From Salinibacterium sp. SWN167 (lineage in GTDB: Bacteria > Actinomycetota > Actinomycetes > Actinomycetales > Microbacteriaceae): a DNA stretch of 64,000 nucleotides. The DNA lies in the NCBI RefSeq assembly GCF_015864665.1, contig NZ_JADYWU010000002.1, positions 496,001 through 560,000 on the forward strand, written 5' to 3'. A model generated the notes under the pieces. That model was not told the origin of the DNA. It made no database searches and was given only the letters and a program-made list of their open reading frames with translations. Of the stretch, positions 33,772 through 41,438 are shown piece by piece. Within the stretch, counting starts at the first letter, position 1, and the number at the start of each line of letters is the position of its first letter. A program made the translations under genes and the position numbers.

Positions 33772-35258
33772 AGTTCGACCACCAGCCCGCCGACATTCTT
33801 GAGCGCCTTAACTCGCTACGCGAAGCGGATGCTCCCACCCACGGTGGCCATGTGCTGTCGTATGTCTACGACTCCGGCCTCGCGGAGCTCGACGAGCTCG
33901 CAGCGCAAGCCATTCGTGCCGTGCAGCCCGTCAACGGCCTCGACCCGACCACCTTCACCTCGGTTGCCGTCATGGAACGCGAGGTTCTTGGCTTTGCCCG
34001 CGACATGCTCGGTGGCGACGAGGATGTCGTCGGCACCGTCACGACCGGCGGTACCGAAAGTTGTCTACTGGCCGTCAAGACGGCGCGCGACGTGTGGCGG
34101 GGAACCGGCGCCTCGGCGCGCACAGGAATGCCCCGGTTGCTGGCTCCCGTGACGGTGCATGCGGCGTTCCAGAAAGCGGCACACTACTTCGGGCTCGAAC
34201 TGGATCTCGTGCCGGTTGGCCCGGGTGGCGATGTCGCCGCGAGCGATCTCATTGCACGCATGGGCGACGATGTCGCTCTCGTCGTGGTGTCGGCTCCGAG
34301 CTATGCGCACGCGGCAATGGACCCCATCGTCGAGGTCGCGGCTGCAGCAGCCGAGCGCGGAATCGCCTGTCACGTTGATGCCTGCATCGGCGGCTGGGTG
34401 CTTCCGTTCTGGGAGGGCGTCGCCCCCTGGAACTTTGAAGTGCCGGGCGTCACGAGCATCAGCGCCGACCTGCACAAGTTTGGCTACTCGCCCAAGGGTG
34501 CCTCGGTGATCCTGCAGCACGGTCGTGACCGCCAACGCACGCAATACTTCGCGACGACGCGCTGGCCGGGCTACCCGATCGTCAACCCCACCATCTTGGG
34601 CTCGAAGTCTGCAGGGCCACTCGCGGCTGCGTGGGCGATTATTCAGGCACTCGGCACGAGTGGGCTCGCCGAGCTCTCTGAGTCGTGTGCGCGGTCCACT
34701 CAGGCCCTGCGCGACGTCATCGGCGAGATTGAAGGCCTCCGCGTTGTGGGCAATCCCGTCGGGCCGCTGTTAGCTATCGCATCCGATGACTCGGTTGCTG
34801 TTGACCGCCGCGTTGACCCGCACCACTGGGCCGACCAAACACGCGAGCATGGCTTCTTGCTGCAACTGCAGCCCTCGCTCGTGCAGAGTGACGGAACGAT
34901 GTTGCCCGCCACGACCCACCTCACTGTGACTCCCGTGACCGCGAACGTGCTCGATGACTTGAGCGCGGCGCTGCGGATGGCGGCTGACGAAGTGCGCGGC
35001 GTGCCCGCCGTCTCCGCAGAAGCTGTACTGGCCACGTTGCCGGCTGAGGCGCTCGCAGCGTTGGGGAACCCGGATGCCGCCCCCCTCGATTCGGCGACCG
35101 CAGCGGGCCTCCTCGGCGCGCTCGGCATCGGTGCTGGCGACCACGGCCTTCCCGAGCGGATGGCGCCACTGTTGGCCCTCATCGCCGCGATGCCCGCACC
35201 GCTCACCGAACGCCTGCTTATCGAGTTGCTCGCGCGACTGATCGAGCCGACCGAGTAG
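33768..35258 (+). CDS. PLP-dependent lyase/decarboxylase, sphingosine-1-phosphate-lyase-like
   Basis: A 496-residue fold-type I PLP enzyme of the group II decarboxylase family. The PLP lysine is K237 in SADLHKFGYSPKGASV. This SADLHKFGY-PKG block, YFATTRWPGYPIVNPTILGSKSAG and the LTVTPVT region resemble sphingosine-1-phosphate lyases and their bacterial relatives more than glutamate decarboxylases. The C-terminal about 110 residues are Ala/Leu-rich and not part of the core. AGGAG precedes the ATG, which overlaps the symporter stop. If lyase-like it would release an aldehyde and a phosphoethanolamine-like amine; a plain amino-acid decarboxylase is the main alternative. Confidence 0.85.
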   Translation: MKFDHQPADILERLNSLREADAPTHGGHVLSYVYDSGLAELDELAAQAIRAVQPVNGLDPTTFTSVAVMEREVLGFARDMLGGDEDVVGTVTTGGTESCLLAVKTARDVWRGTGASARTGMPRLLAPVTVHAAFQKAAHYFGLELDLVPVGPGGDVAASDLIARMGDDVALVVVSAPSYAHAAMDPIVEVAAAAAERGIACHVDACIGGWVLPFWEGVAPWNFEVPGVTSISADLHKFGYSPKGASVILQHGRDRQRTQYFATTRWPGYPIVNPTILGSKSAGPLAAAWAIIQALGTSGLAELSESCARSTQALRDVIGEIEGLRVVGNPVGPLLAIASDDSVAVDRRVDPHHWADQTREHGFLLQLQPSLVQSDGTMLPATTHLTVTPVTANVLDDLSAALRMAADEVRGVPAVSAEAVLATLPAEALAALGNPDAAPLDSATAAGLLGALGIGAGDHGLPERMAPLLALIAAMPAPLTERLLIELLARLIEPTE

Positions 35259-35277
35259 GGCGCCGTCGCTTCGAGCG

Positions 35278-35715
35278 TTACGAGACGGAGGCGGGTCGCG
35301 TCAGCCACACGTCGTGGTCGTCTTCGTCGTACGGCGTGAAGCCGTGTCGTTCGTAGAGCCGCAGCGCGGCGCTGCCCTGAAGCACAATGAGGCGAAAGGG
35401 GCGGTGGTCTGGCCGGGCGAGCACTTCGGCGAGAACCTGACTTCCGATGCCGTGCCCCTGCAGACGTGCGGGCAGGTAGAAGTGCTCGATCCAGCGCGCA
35501 TCCGGTTCGTGGCGCACGCTAATCGAGCCGACATCCTCGCCGGCGACCCGAATGATCTGGGTGTTCTCGGGCGCGAAGGCGTCGCTCATCCAGGTGCGCA
35601 CCCGAACGGGATCGAAGAGGCCGTGCCGTTCAAGATCGGCTCGTAGCTCGATAGCGCGCAGGTCGAGTAACCAGTCGAGGTCGTGCGCGGTGCTGGGGCG
35701 TAGCGAGTATTCCAC
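35278..35715 (-). CDS. GNAT-family N-acetyltransferase
   Basis: A 145-residue GNAT acetyltransferase: YLPARLQGHGIGSQVLAEVLA is the acetyl-CoA-binding motif A (RxxGxG/A-like QGHGIG), followed by LIVLQGSAALRLYERHGF, the classical C-terminal motif. The N-terminus TAHDLDWLLDLR is also typical. Substrate unknown. GTG at 35715, with TAGAAT six bases upstream (leaderless). It converges with the PLP-enzyme gene, 19 bases apart. Confidence 0.88.
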   Translation of the reverse strand: MEYSLRPSTAHDLDWLLDLRAIELRADLERHGLFDPVRVRTWMSDAFAPENTQIIRVAGEDVGSISVRHEPDARWIEHFYLPARLQGHGIGSQVLAEVLARPDHRPFRLIVLQGSAALRLYERHGFTPYDEDDHDVWLTRPASVS

Positions 35716-35721
35716 TCCGTG

Positions 35722-35727
35722 ATTCTA
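35722..35727 (-). promoter_or_regulatory. -10 hexamer TAGAAT, leaderless promoter of the GNAT gene
   Basis: TAGAAT on the minus strand is followed by six bases (CACGGA) and the GTG at 35715. Confidence 0.5.
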
Positions 35728-35749
35728 AGCGGGCGGATGCGCGGCGGCG

Positions 35750-36664
35750 CTAGACCGTGTGCTCCCGTTCGAAGCGCGTCGCCTCATCGACGAGGGCTTT
35801 CACGACGGCGCGCACGGAGGGACGTTCGGCGCGGTCGGGGCGCAGCAGTGCCGAGATGAGCCTCGACGACGGCACACCTTTGAGGGGGCGTGTGATGAGG
35901 CCGTTCTCGCGGTCTCGGGTAGTGAAGCGCGGCAGGATGGCGATGCCGTGGCCGGCTGCCACGACGGCTTCAACGATGCTGTTGTCGGTGAGACGTTGCG
36001 CGACTTTGGCTGGCGCGCCATTCGCGGCCTCGATGCGGCGAAGGATGCGGTCGAAGGGCAACCCGGTCGGCACGCCGATCCACGTCTCGTCGATGAGGTC
36101 GGCGGGGGTCAGTGCCGCCTTGCGGCCGAGCGGATGATCTTCGGGCAGAGCGACATCCAGAGACTCACGCATGAGCGGAACCACAGCGAGCCCCCGCTCG
36201 GTCCAGGCGGGCAGAACGTGCGGCGAGTCGGAGACGACAACGTCGTAGTCAGCGGTGAGGTTAGCGACATCTTCGAGCACAGAGTCTTGGTCGTGGCAGC
36301 TCAGAGTGAGCCCCTGCTGGCGATTCACGGCGTGAAAGAGCCCCGGCAACAACATCTCGCCGCCGGTGGGGAAGATGGTCATGGTGACGTCACCGCGGGG
36401 GGACTCTCGAAAGTCGTTCCACAGCGCTTCGGCTTTCTCGATTGCGGTAGCCACATCGGCCGCGGTGTGGGCGAGCGCCCGGCCGGCCGACGTCAAGACG
36501 ATGCCGCGACCTACGCGCTCGGTGAGAGGGATTCCGGCCTCGCGTTCCAGAATTTTGAGCTGCTGAGAGACGGCCGAGGGCGTGCGCATCGTTGCCTTAG
36601 CGACTGCCGTAATGCTGCCGCGGTCAGCCAACTCCCGCAGCAGTTCCAGACGCCGTATCTCCAC
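35750..36664 (-). CDS. LysR-family transcriptional regulator
   Basis: A 304-residue LysR-type regulator. The winged helix-turn-helix is at residues about 3-60 (RLELLRELADRGSITAVAKATMRTPSAVSQQLKILEREAG), followed by the linker helix and a periplasmic-binding-like effector domain from about 90. It would act as a homotetramer on DNA. GTG at 36664 with TAGGCT six bases upstream. It is divergent from the 40-residue gene at 36737, a natural target, although a true regulon is not visible here. Confidence 0.92.
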   Translation of the reverse strand: MEIRRLELLRELADRGSITAVAKATMRTPSAVSQQLKILEREAGIPLTERVGRGIVLTSAGRALAHTAADVATAIEKAEALWNDFRESPRGDVTMTIFPTGGEMLLPGLFHAVNRQQGLTLSCHDQDSVLEDVANLTADYDVVVSDSPHVLPAWTERGLAVVPLMRESLDVALPEDHPLGRKAALTPADLIDETWIGVPTGLPFDRILRRIEAANGAPAKVAQRLTDNSIVEAVVAAGHGIAILPRFTTRDRENGLITRPLKGVPSSRLISALLRPDRAERPSVRAVVKALVDEATRFEREHTV

Positions 36665-36670
36665 GTAGTT

Positions 36671-36676
36671 AGCCTA
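36671..36676 (-). promoter_or_regulatory. -10 hexamer TAGGCT, leaderless promoter of the LysR gene
   Basis: TAGGCT on the minus strand is followed by six bases (AACTAC) and the GTG at 36664. The 72 bases to the divergent small gene should also hold its promoter. Confidence 0.55.
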
Positions 36677-36736
36677 CAAGGTTAGCTAAGAAAGATCATC
36701 TTGTTCTAAAAGGTTTCCGAACGTCAGAATATAGAC

Positions 36737-36859
36737 ATGAACTTCGAACTAATCATCATCGCGGCACTTGCTGCAACCGGTATCGCCGCAACCCTGCGTG
36801 CCGTTGCAACCGACGGATACCGTCGCGTGCCCACCCGTCGCTACAACACCATGCCGTAG
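36737..36859 (+). CDS. Small 40-residue membrane-associated protein
   Basis: A 40-codon reading frame with a short hydrophobic N-terminal stretch (NFELIIIAALAATGIAATL) and a basic tail (TDGYRRVPTRRYNTMP). CAGAAT lies six bases ahead of the ATG, consistent with the leaderless pattern seen elsewhere. A strong terminator follows 22 bases after the stop, which shows that this is a real transcription unit. I recall similar small proteins next to LysR genes in Microbacteriaceae, but I cannot confirm a family name and assign no function. Confidence 0.65.
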   Translation: MNFELIIIAALAATGIAATLRAVATDGYRRVPTRRYNTMP

Positions 36860-36881
36860 CCAACCGCCAGCCGGTTTACGC

Positions 36882-36910
36882 AACACCGCAGCAATTACTG
36901 CTGTGGTGTT
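36882..36910 (+). terminator. Rho-independent terminator after the small gene
   Basis: AACACCGCAGCA pairs with TGCTGTGGTGTT (one G-U wobble), loop of 5 bases, followed by TTT and TT-rich sequence. This is one of the best terminators in the window. Confidence 0.8.
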
Positions 36911-36943
36911 TTTGCGTTAACGGGGCGAACGAGCTGGCGGCGA

Positions 36944-37156
36944 CTACTGCTCTTCGTCATCCCACACGAGGATGTCGCCGGGCTGGCAATCCAGGACTCG
37001 ACAGATCGAATCCAGAGTTGAAAACCGCACGGCCCGAGCTCGCCCGTTCTTGAGTACGGCGACGTTGGCGGGGGTTATTCCTACGGCCTCGGCAAACTCT
37101 CCCACTGACATCCCGCGCTCGAGGAGAAGACGGTCGATGAGGATGCGTATCGCCAT
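36944..37156 (-). CDS. Small XRE/Cro-type HTH regulator (YozG-like)
   Basis: A 70-residue helix-turn-helix protein of the Cro/C1 type: HTH at residues about 10-60 (MSVGEFAEAVGITPANVAVLKNGRARAVRFSTLDSICRVLDC) and an acidic tail (DILVWDDEEQ). This small regulator is usually paired with a DUF2975 membrane protein, as here. The ATG overlaps the DUF2975 stop (TAATG). The two genes are one operon, and the palindrome at 37637-37657 is the probable autoregulatory site. Confidence 0.92.
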   Translation of the reverse strand: MAIRILIDRLLLERGMSVGEFAEAVGITPANVAVLKNGRARAVRFSTLDSICRVLDCQPGDILVWDDEEQ

Positions 37157-37638
37157 TACACCACCTCATCAAGTTCGGTTCTCATCAGCACCGCTCGCTG
37201 CAGCAGAGATCTCAGCACGAGGAGAACGAGGAAGAGTGTCACACCGACCAGAACGCTCGCGATAACCGCGAAGGCCAGCAGCGGTGGGCCTGGGATGAAA
37301 GCGAGCGTTGCTCCCGCTAAAACGGTGGCAACCGCAACGCTGGTGGCGAGCAGGTTTACTAAGCGTGCTGCATCAGGATTGAAGATCTCGTCTTGCCGAA
37401 TAAAGCCGACCAGAACGGCTGTGGATGCGAGAATCACCTCAACGCAGAGCCCAAAAGCGAGCCCTAAGGTGAGCAGCGGGACCCGCAGGTCGTTGAACTC
37501 TGGATACTCGGTAGCGGCCAGCTGCGATAGCGGCACTAGGGCGATGCAACTCGCCAACGCAGCGATCGCGAGCAGGCCGAGCGCAATCCACGTCGCTATT
37601 GCTGCGCCAAGAGAAGGCCGGGGTAGAGAAACTTCCAT
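37156..37638 (-). CDS. DUF2975 membrane protein
   Basis: A 160-residue protein with four membrane segments and the DUF2975 pattern (FGLCVEVILASTAVLVGFIRQDEIFNPDAARLVN), including the usual ...IFxPxxxRxVN motif after TM3. In known pairs it sits next to a small XRE regulator, possibly as a membrane sensor. The ATG at 37638 was chosen because the -10 GATTAT sits six bases before it and the family N-terminus follows. It is the first gene of the two-gene operon. Confidence 0.9.
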   Translation of the reverse strand: MEVSLPRPSLGAAIATWIALGLLAIAALASCIALVPLSQLAATEYPEFNDLRVPLLTLGLAFGLCVEVILASTAVLVGFIRQDEIFNPDAARLVNLLATSVAVATVLAGATLAFIPGPPLLAFAVIASVLVGVTLFLVLLVLRSLLQRAVLMRTELDEVV

Positions 37639-37673
37639 GCATCGATAATCGATGCATATCTATCGAAAGTCAA
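37637..37673 (-). promoter_or_regulatory. Promoter plus 21-bp palindromic operator of the DUF2975/XRE operon
   Basis: On the minus strand: TTGACT (37668-37673), 17-base spacer, GATTAT (37645-37650), six bases, then ATG. A perfect 10+1+10 palindrome (arm ATGCATCGAT, 37637-37657) covers the -10 element, the transcription start and the first bases of the coding sequence. A bound regulator would exclude polymerase, so autorepression by the XRE protein is the simplest reading. An extra partial copy TATCGA lies just upstream. Confidence 0.7.
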
Positions 37674-37736
37674 TAGCCTGCTTTCGGGATGCCGTGCTGC
37701 GTAGGCGTCCAGATGCCGCAGTGCAGAACAGCAGTG

Positions 37737-38858
37737 CTAGCGCGGGCTGAGGCCGAGCTTGCGGCCGGCAACGCTGCGCTTGAGCGAACGGAGAGTCGTG
37801 GCAAGAGCCGTGATGGCCTGAGCTGCCGGATCCGCGGGAGCCGCGATCACCACGGGAACCCCGGAATCGCCACCTTCGCGCAGAGCAATGCTGAGCGGAA
37901 TGGATGCGAGCACCGTGACGGGCTCGTCTGGCGTGGAGAGCTTGGCTGCGGCATCCGCCCCACCACCAGAACCAAAAAGTTCGAGCACGCTGCCGTCGGG
38001 CTGGGGGAGACCGGCCATGTTTTCGATGACGCCGATGACCCGCTGACCGGTTTGGCGAGCGACAAGCCCGCTACGTTCCGCAACATCGGCGGCGGCCGAC
38101 TGCGGAGTCGTGACAACCACGACATCGGAGTGCGGCAGCAGTTGCCCGAGGGAGATCGCGACATCACCCGTGCCGGGAGGCAGGTCGAGCAGCAGCACAT
38201 CGAGGTCGCCGAAGAACACGTCGGTCAAGAACTGCTGAATAGTGCGGTGCAACATCGGTCCACGCCACGACACAGCCGTGTTCTCTTCGACGAACATACC
38301 GATCGAGATGACCTTCACGTCGTAGGCGACTGGCGGCAGAATCATCTCGCCCACCTGGGTGGGCTTGGCGCCATGCAAACCGAGCAGGCCGGGAATCGAG
38401 AAGCCGAATACATCGGCATCGATTACGCCGACGCGCAGACCGCTCTGAGCAAGTGAGACCGCGAGGTTCGCGGTGAGTGTCGACTTACCGACCCCGCCCT
38501 TGCCACTTGTCACGGCCACGATCTGGGTCAGCGACTCCGGCCCGAATTGCATCGTCTTGGGCTTGCCCTTGCGCAGCTTTTCGGTGAGAGCAGTGCGCTG
38601 CGCCGGCGACATGATCGACACGTCGACGGTCACCGCCGTGATGCCGGCCACACGCTCGGTAGCCTCGCGCACGTCGCGTTCGATCGAGGTTGCGGCCGGG
38701 CATCCGACAATCGTCAAAGTTAGGCCCACGGATGCCGCACCCGCGTCATCGACAGATACCCCAGAGATCATGTCGAGCTCTGTCACTGGTCGCCGAATCT
38801 CGGGGTCAATCACCGAGGCGAGGGAGGAGAGTACCGCGGCTTCGAGCTCAGCGTTCAC
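37737..38858 (-). CDS. mrp: Mrp/NBP35-family Fe-S cluster carrier ATPase
   Basis: A 373-residue P-loop ATPase of the Mrp (ApbC/NBP35) family. N-terminal DUF59/MIP18 domain (about residues 5-85, SLASVIDPEIRRPVTEL), then the deviant Walker A GKGGVGKSTLTANLAVSL and LDLPPGTGDV. It is thought to help assemble or carry Fe-S clusters. The GTG at 38858 was chosen because GGAGA lies upstream; it overlaps the DUF1003 gene by 11 bases. It is the last gene of the overlapping operon mgtE-like, DUF1003, mrp. Confidence 0.92.
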   Translation of the reverse strand: MNAELEAAVLSSLASVIDPEIRRPVTELDMISGVSVDDAGAASVGLTLTIVGCPAATSIERDVREATERVAGITAVTVDVSIMSPAQRTALTEKLRKGKPKTMQFGPESLTQIVAVTSGKGGVGKSTLTANLAVSLAQSGLRVGVIDADVFGFSIPGLLGLHGAKPTQVGEMILPPVAYDVKVISIGMFVEENTAVSWRGPMLHRTIQQFLTDVFFGDLDVLLLDLPPGTGDVAISLGQLLPHSDVVVVTTPQSAAADVAERSGLVARQTGQRVIGVIENMAGLPQPDGSVLELFGSGGGADAAAKLSTPDEPVTVLASIPLSIALREGGDSGVPVVIAAPADPAAQAITALATTLRSLKRSVAGRKLGLSPR

Positions 38859-39381
38859 GGTTCTCCGTGTCGGCTTCGGCGTCTTTCTCAAGCTCTTCGA
38901 GCAGGCCACGAAGCTCCGCGCGGATGAAGTCCTTGCTGGCGAGGTCAGTCATGGCGAGGCGCAGTGCCACGACCTCGCGGGCCAAGTACTCGGTGTCGTT
39001 GAGGTTGCGTTCTGCGCGCTGCCGGTCTTGTTCAATCTGCACGCGGTCGCGGTCATCTTGACGGTTCTGGGCGAGCAGAATCATGGGCGCAGCGTAGGAG
39101 GCCTGCAACGACAGGATGAGCGTGAGCAGGGTGAAGTTGGTGGAGCGCGGGTCAAACTGTGCATCCAGAGGCGCGCTTGTGTTGTAGATCAACCAGACGC
39201 CCACGAAGGCGGAAAGACCGACCAGGAACCACGGGGTTCCCATGCCGCGAGCGAAAGCCTCTGAGTAGCGGCCCATACGGTCGCGACTCTGGAACATGCC
39301 GAACCCGCTGCGCAAACCCTTGGGGGTGTCGAGGCGCATGTCATTGCGCTGTGATCGAAGTGACCGCTTAGCTAGTGCCAC
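38848..39381 (-). CDS. DUF1003 membrane protein
   Basis: A 177-residue DUF1003 protein with two membrane segments (TPWFLVGLSAFVGVWLIYN; FTLLTLILSLQASYAAPMILLAQNRQ) and a charged C-terminal coiled coil (DRDRVQIEQDRQRAERNLND), probably cytoplasmic. Function in the family is unknown. The GTG at 39381 overlaps the mgtE-like gene by 14 bases, and its end overlaps the mrp start, so the three genes are translationally linked. Confidence 0.9.
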   Translation of the reverse strand: MALAKRSLRSQRNDMRLDTPKGLRSGFGMFQSRDRMGRYSEAFARGMGTPWFLVGLSAFVGVWLIYNTSAPLDAQFDPRSTNFTLLTLILSLQASYAAPMILLAQNRQDDRDRVQIEQDRQRAERNLNDTEYLAREVVALRLAMTDLASKDFIRAELRGLLEELEKDAEADTENRER

Positions 39382-40699
39382 GGGGTGCCCTCCCTGCGCG
39401 AATTTCTTTCTGCTGAACGATGGTTAGAGGTCTCGTAGAGGTGTCGTCGAAGCTCGCCGACTCGTCGGTGGTACTTCGCCAGTCATCGGGAAGCAGATGG
39501 TCAAGCACGTCGTCAATGGTCACCACCCCGAGCAAACGATGGTTGTCATCGACCACGGGCACTGACACGAGGTCATAACTCGCAAGAATGCGCGACACTT
39601 CTGCGGCAGTCGTGGACGAGCGTACCGGTTCAAGCGATTGGTCGATCAGGGCACCCAGGCGTTCATTGGGTGGGTAGCGCAGCATCCGTTGAAAGTGCAC
39701 CATGCCGAGCAGGCGGCCGGTCGGCGGCTCATACGGCGGCAGCGTGACGCAAATGGCGGCACCGAGTGCCGGGGCAAGGTCGTGACGACGAATGAGGGCC
39801 AGACCCTCAGCAACAGTGGCGTCGGCAGACACAATGATGGGCTCGGTGGTCATGAGTCCACCTGCCGTGTCGGGAGCGTAGCTGAGCAAGAAGCGCACAT
39901 CTTCGGCTTCTTCGGGCTCCATGAGGTCGAGCAGTATCTCGCCGCGCTCATCGCTGAGGTGGGCGATGAGGTCGGCAGCGTCATCCGGCTGCATCTCATC
40001 GAGCACGTCGGCGGCACGATCATCGTCGAGCTTATTGAGCAGCGCGACCTGTTCGTTTTCGGGCATCTCTTCGAGCACATCAGCGAGGCGGTCGTCAGAA
40101 AGTTCTTCAGCCACTTCCATCATGCGCTGCTCGGGAAGTTCGAGCATCGCATTGGCGAGGTCGGCAGGCAAAAGATCAGAGAAGCTCGCAACGAGCTGAG
40201 TCGCCGATTGGGCCTCGCCCTCGTGCGTGTTGTGCTTCAGTTCATCCCACTCGGCAAAGTCGGTGGGGCCCTTCGCGAAGAGCGGCGAACCGCTAGCCTT
40301 CGGGCGACGCAAGAAGAGCTGGCTGATCTCCCACTCGCCAATGTCGACCTCTTCGATCGACACGTCTTCGATTTGAGCTTCGCCAGAGCCATCGCGCATC
40401 GACACGCGCCGACCCAAGAGCTCAGCCATGACACGGATTTCGCCACCGCGCTGCTCGAAGCGGCGCAAGTTCAGAAGACCCGTGGTGATGATCTGCCCCG
40501 AGCCAATGCTCGTGACGCGACCAATCGACAAGAAAACATGGCGCTTACCGGGAACTTCAGCGATCATTCCGACCACGCGAGGGCTCGCATCGCCGCGCTC
40601 AACGACTAGCACGTCGCGGACCTTGCCCACGCGGTCGCCATTGGGGTCGAAAATTGAGCAGCCCACCAATCGGGCGACGAATACTCTTGAGGTGCTCAC
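39368..40699 (-). CDS. MgtE N-domain / CBS / PRC-barrel protein without membrane domain
   Basis: A 443-residue soluble protein. Domains in order: a PRC-barrel-like segment at about 5-150 (two stretches, including GRRVSMRDGSGEAQIEDVSIEEVD), the MgtE N-domain repeats at about 175-280 (LLPADLANAMLELPE...AEELSDDRLADVLEEMPENEQ), and two CBS domains at about 300-420. In MgtE channels the N- and CBS domains sense Mg2+, but the five-helix channel domain is absent. The GTG at 40699 has TAGGGT seven bases upstream (leaderless). The adjacent DUF1003 protein supplies membrane segments in the same operon, which may or may not be meaningful. Confidence 0.9.
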   Translation of the reverse strand: MSTSRVFVARLVGCSIFDPNGDRVGKVRDVLVVERGDASPRVVGMIAEVPGKRHVFLSIGRVTSIGSGQIITTGLLNLRRFEQRGGEIRVMAELLGRRVSMRDGSGEAQIEDVSIEEVDIGEWEISQLFLRRPKASGSPLFAKGPTDFAEWDELKHNTHEGEAQSATQLVASFSDLLPADLANAMLELPEQRMMEVAEELSDDRLADVLEEMPENEQVALLNKLDDDRAADVLDEMQPDDAADLIAHLSDERGEILLDLMEPEEAEDVRFLLSYAPDTAGGLMTTEPIIVSADATVAEGLALIRRHDLAPALGAAICVTLPPYEPPTGRLLGMVHFQRMLRYPPNERLGALIDQSLEPVRSSTTAAEVSRILASYDLVSVPVVDDNHRLLGVVTIDDVLDHLLPDDWRSTTDESASFDDTSTRPLTIVQQKEIRAGRAPRGTS

Positions 40700-40706
40700 A
40701 AGTAAA

Positions 40707-40729
40707 ACCCTACCCCTGCATGGGAGAAT
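40707..40729. promoter_or_regulatory. Divergent leaderless promoters: mgtE-like operon and stress protein gene
   Basis: Minus strand: TAGGGT (40707-40712), seven bases before the GTG at 40699. Plus strand: GAGAAT (40724-40729), six bases before the ATG at 40736. The plus-strand hexamer is a weak match. The intergenic is 36 bases. Confidence 0.45.
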
Positions 40730-40735
40730 GAACCG

Positions 40736-41368
40736 ATGAGTAACTTCAGTGGATTTTCCCGCCGCGCACCGCTTCAGTCGAGCGTGCCCCGCGGAGACGT
40801 ACTTGGCCGGTATGCCAGCTACACCGACGCCCAAGCCGTAATCAACCAACTAGCCAAAGCAGAGTTCGATATCAAAGGCGTCGCGATCGTCGGTCGCGAG
40901 CTCACGACCGTCGAAGTGATCACTGCCCGCCTCAGTTATGGTCGTGCCGCACTCTCCGGTGCCACGAGCGGTGCGTGGCTTGGACTCTTCTTCGGACTGA
41001 TCTCGACGATCATTTCGCCCTTCACCACGCAACAGATCGGCATCTTCTTTGCCGCCATCGTGGCCGGTGCCGGAATCGGAATGATCTTCGGCGTCGTCAA
41101 CTACTCGATCATGCGCAAGCGTCGCGACTACGCGGCAACCTCACAACTGCTGGCTGATCACTACGACATCATCATCGCGCCCGGCCTCACCGCCAAGGCT
41201 CACACAATCCTCGGCACGGCTGCCAGCGCGCAGGGCGTGCATTCAGCACCGCACGTACCTACCCCGACTGAAGCTCCCACCTCGACAGAAACTGTCGGGA
41301 GCAGCGATACCGTCGGGTCGGATGCCGATAGCGCCGACAGCGCACGCTCAGACGACGCCGCCAAATAG
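40736..41368 (+). CDS. General stress protein 17M-like membrane protein
   Basis: A 210-residue protein with the GSP17M/YflT-like N-terminal domain (YASYTDAQAVINQLAKAEFDIKGVAIVGREL, residues about 20-75) and two closely spaced membrane helices rich in Gly (TSGAWLGLFFGLISTIISPF; GIFFAAIVAGAGIGMIFGVVNYSI). The C-terminal 50 residues are Ser/Thr/Asp-rich and disordered. In other actinobacteria this domain occurs in stress-related or membrane proteins of unknown role. Divergent from the mgtE-like operon. Confidence 0.88.
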   Translation: MSNFSGFSRRAPLQSSVPRGDVLGRYASYTDAQAVINQLAKAEFDIKGVAIVGRELTTVEVITARLSYGRAALSGATSGAWLGLFFGLISTIISPFTTQQIGIFFAAIVAGAGIGMIFGVVNYSIMRKRRDYAATSQLLADHYDIIIAPGLTAKAHTILGTAASAQGVHSAPHVPTPTEAPTSTETVGSSDTVGSDADSADSARSDDAAK

Positions 41369-41438
41369 CGGCCAAGTACCGCTTAGTAGCGGTGCTGATA
41401 TGGCGCGCGCCGCACTGGGCTGACGCGCGCCTCCACAA

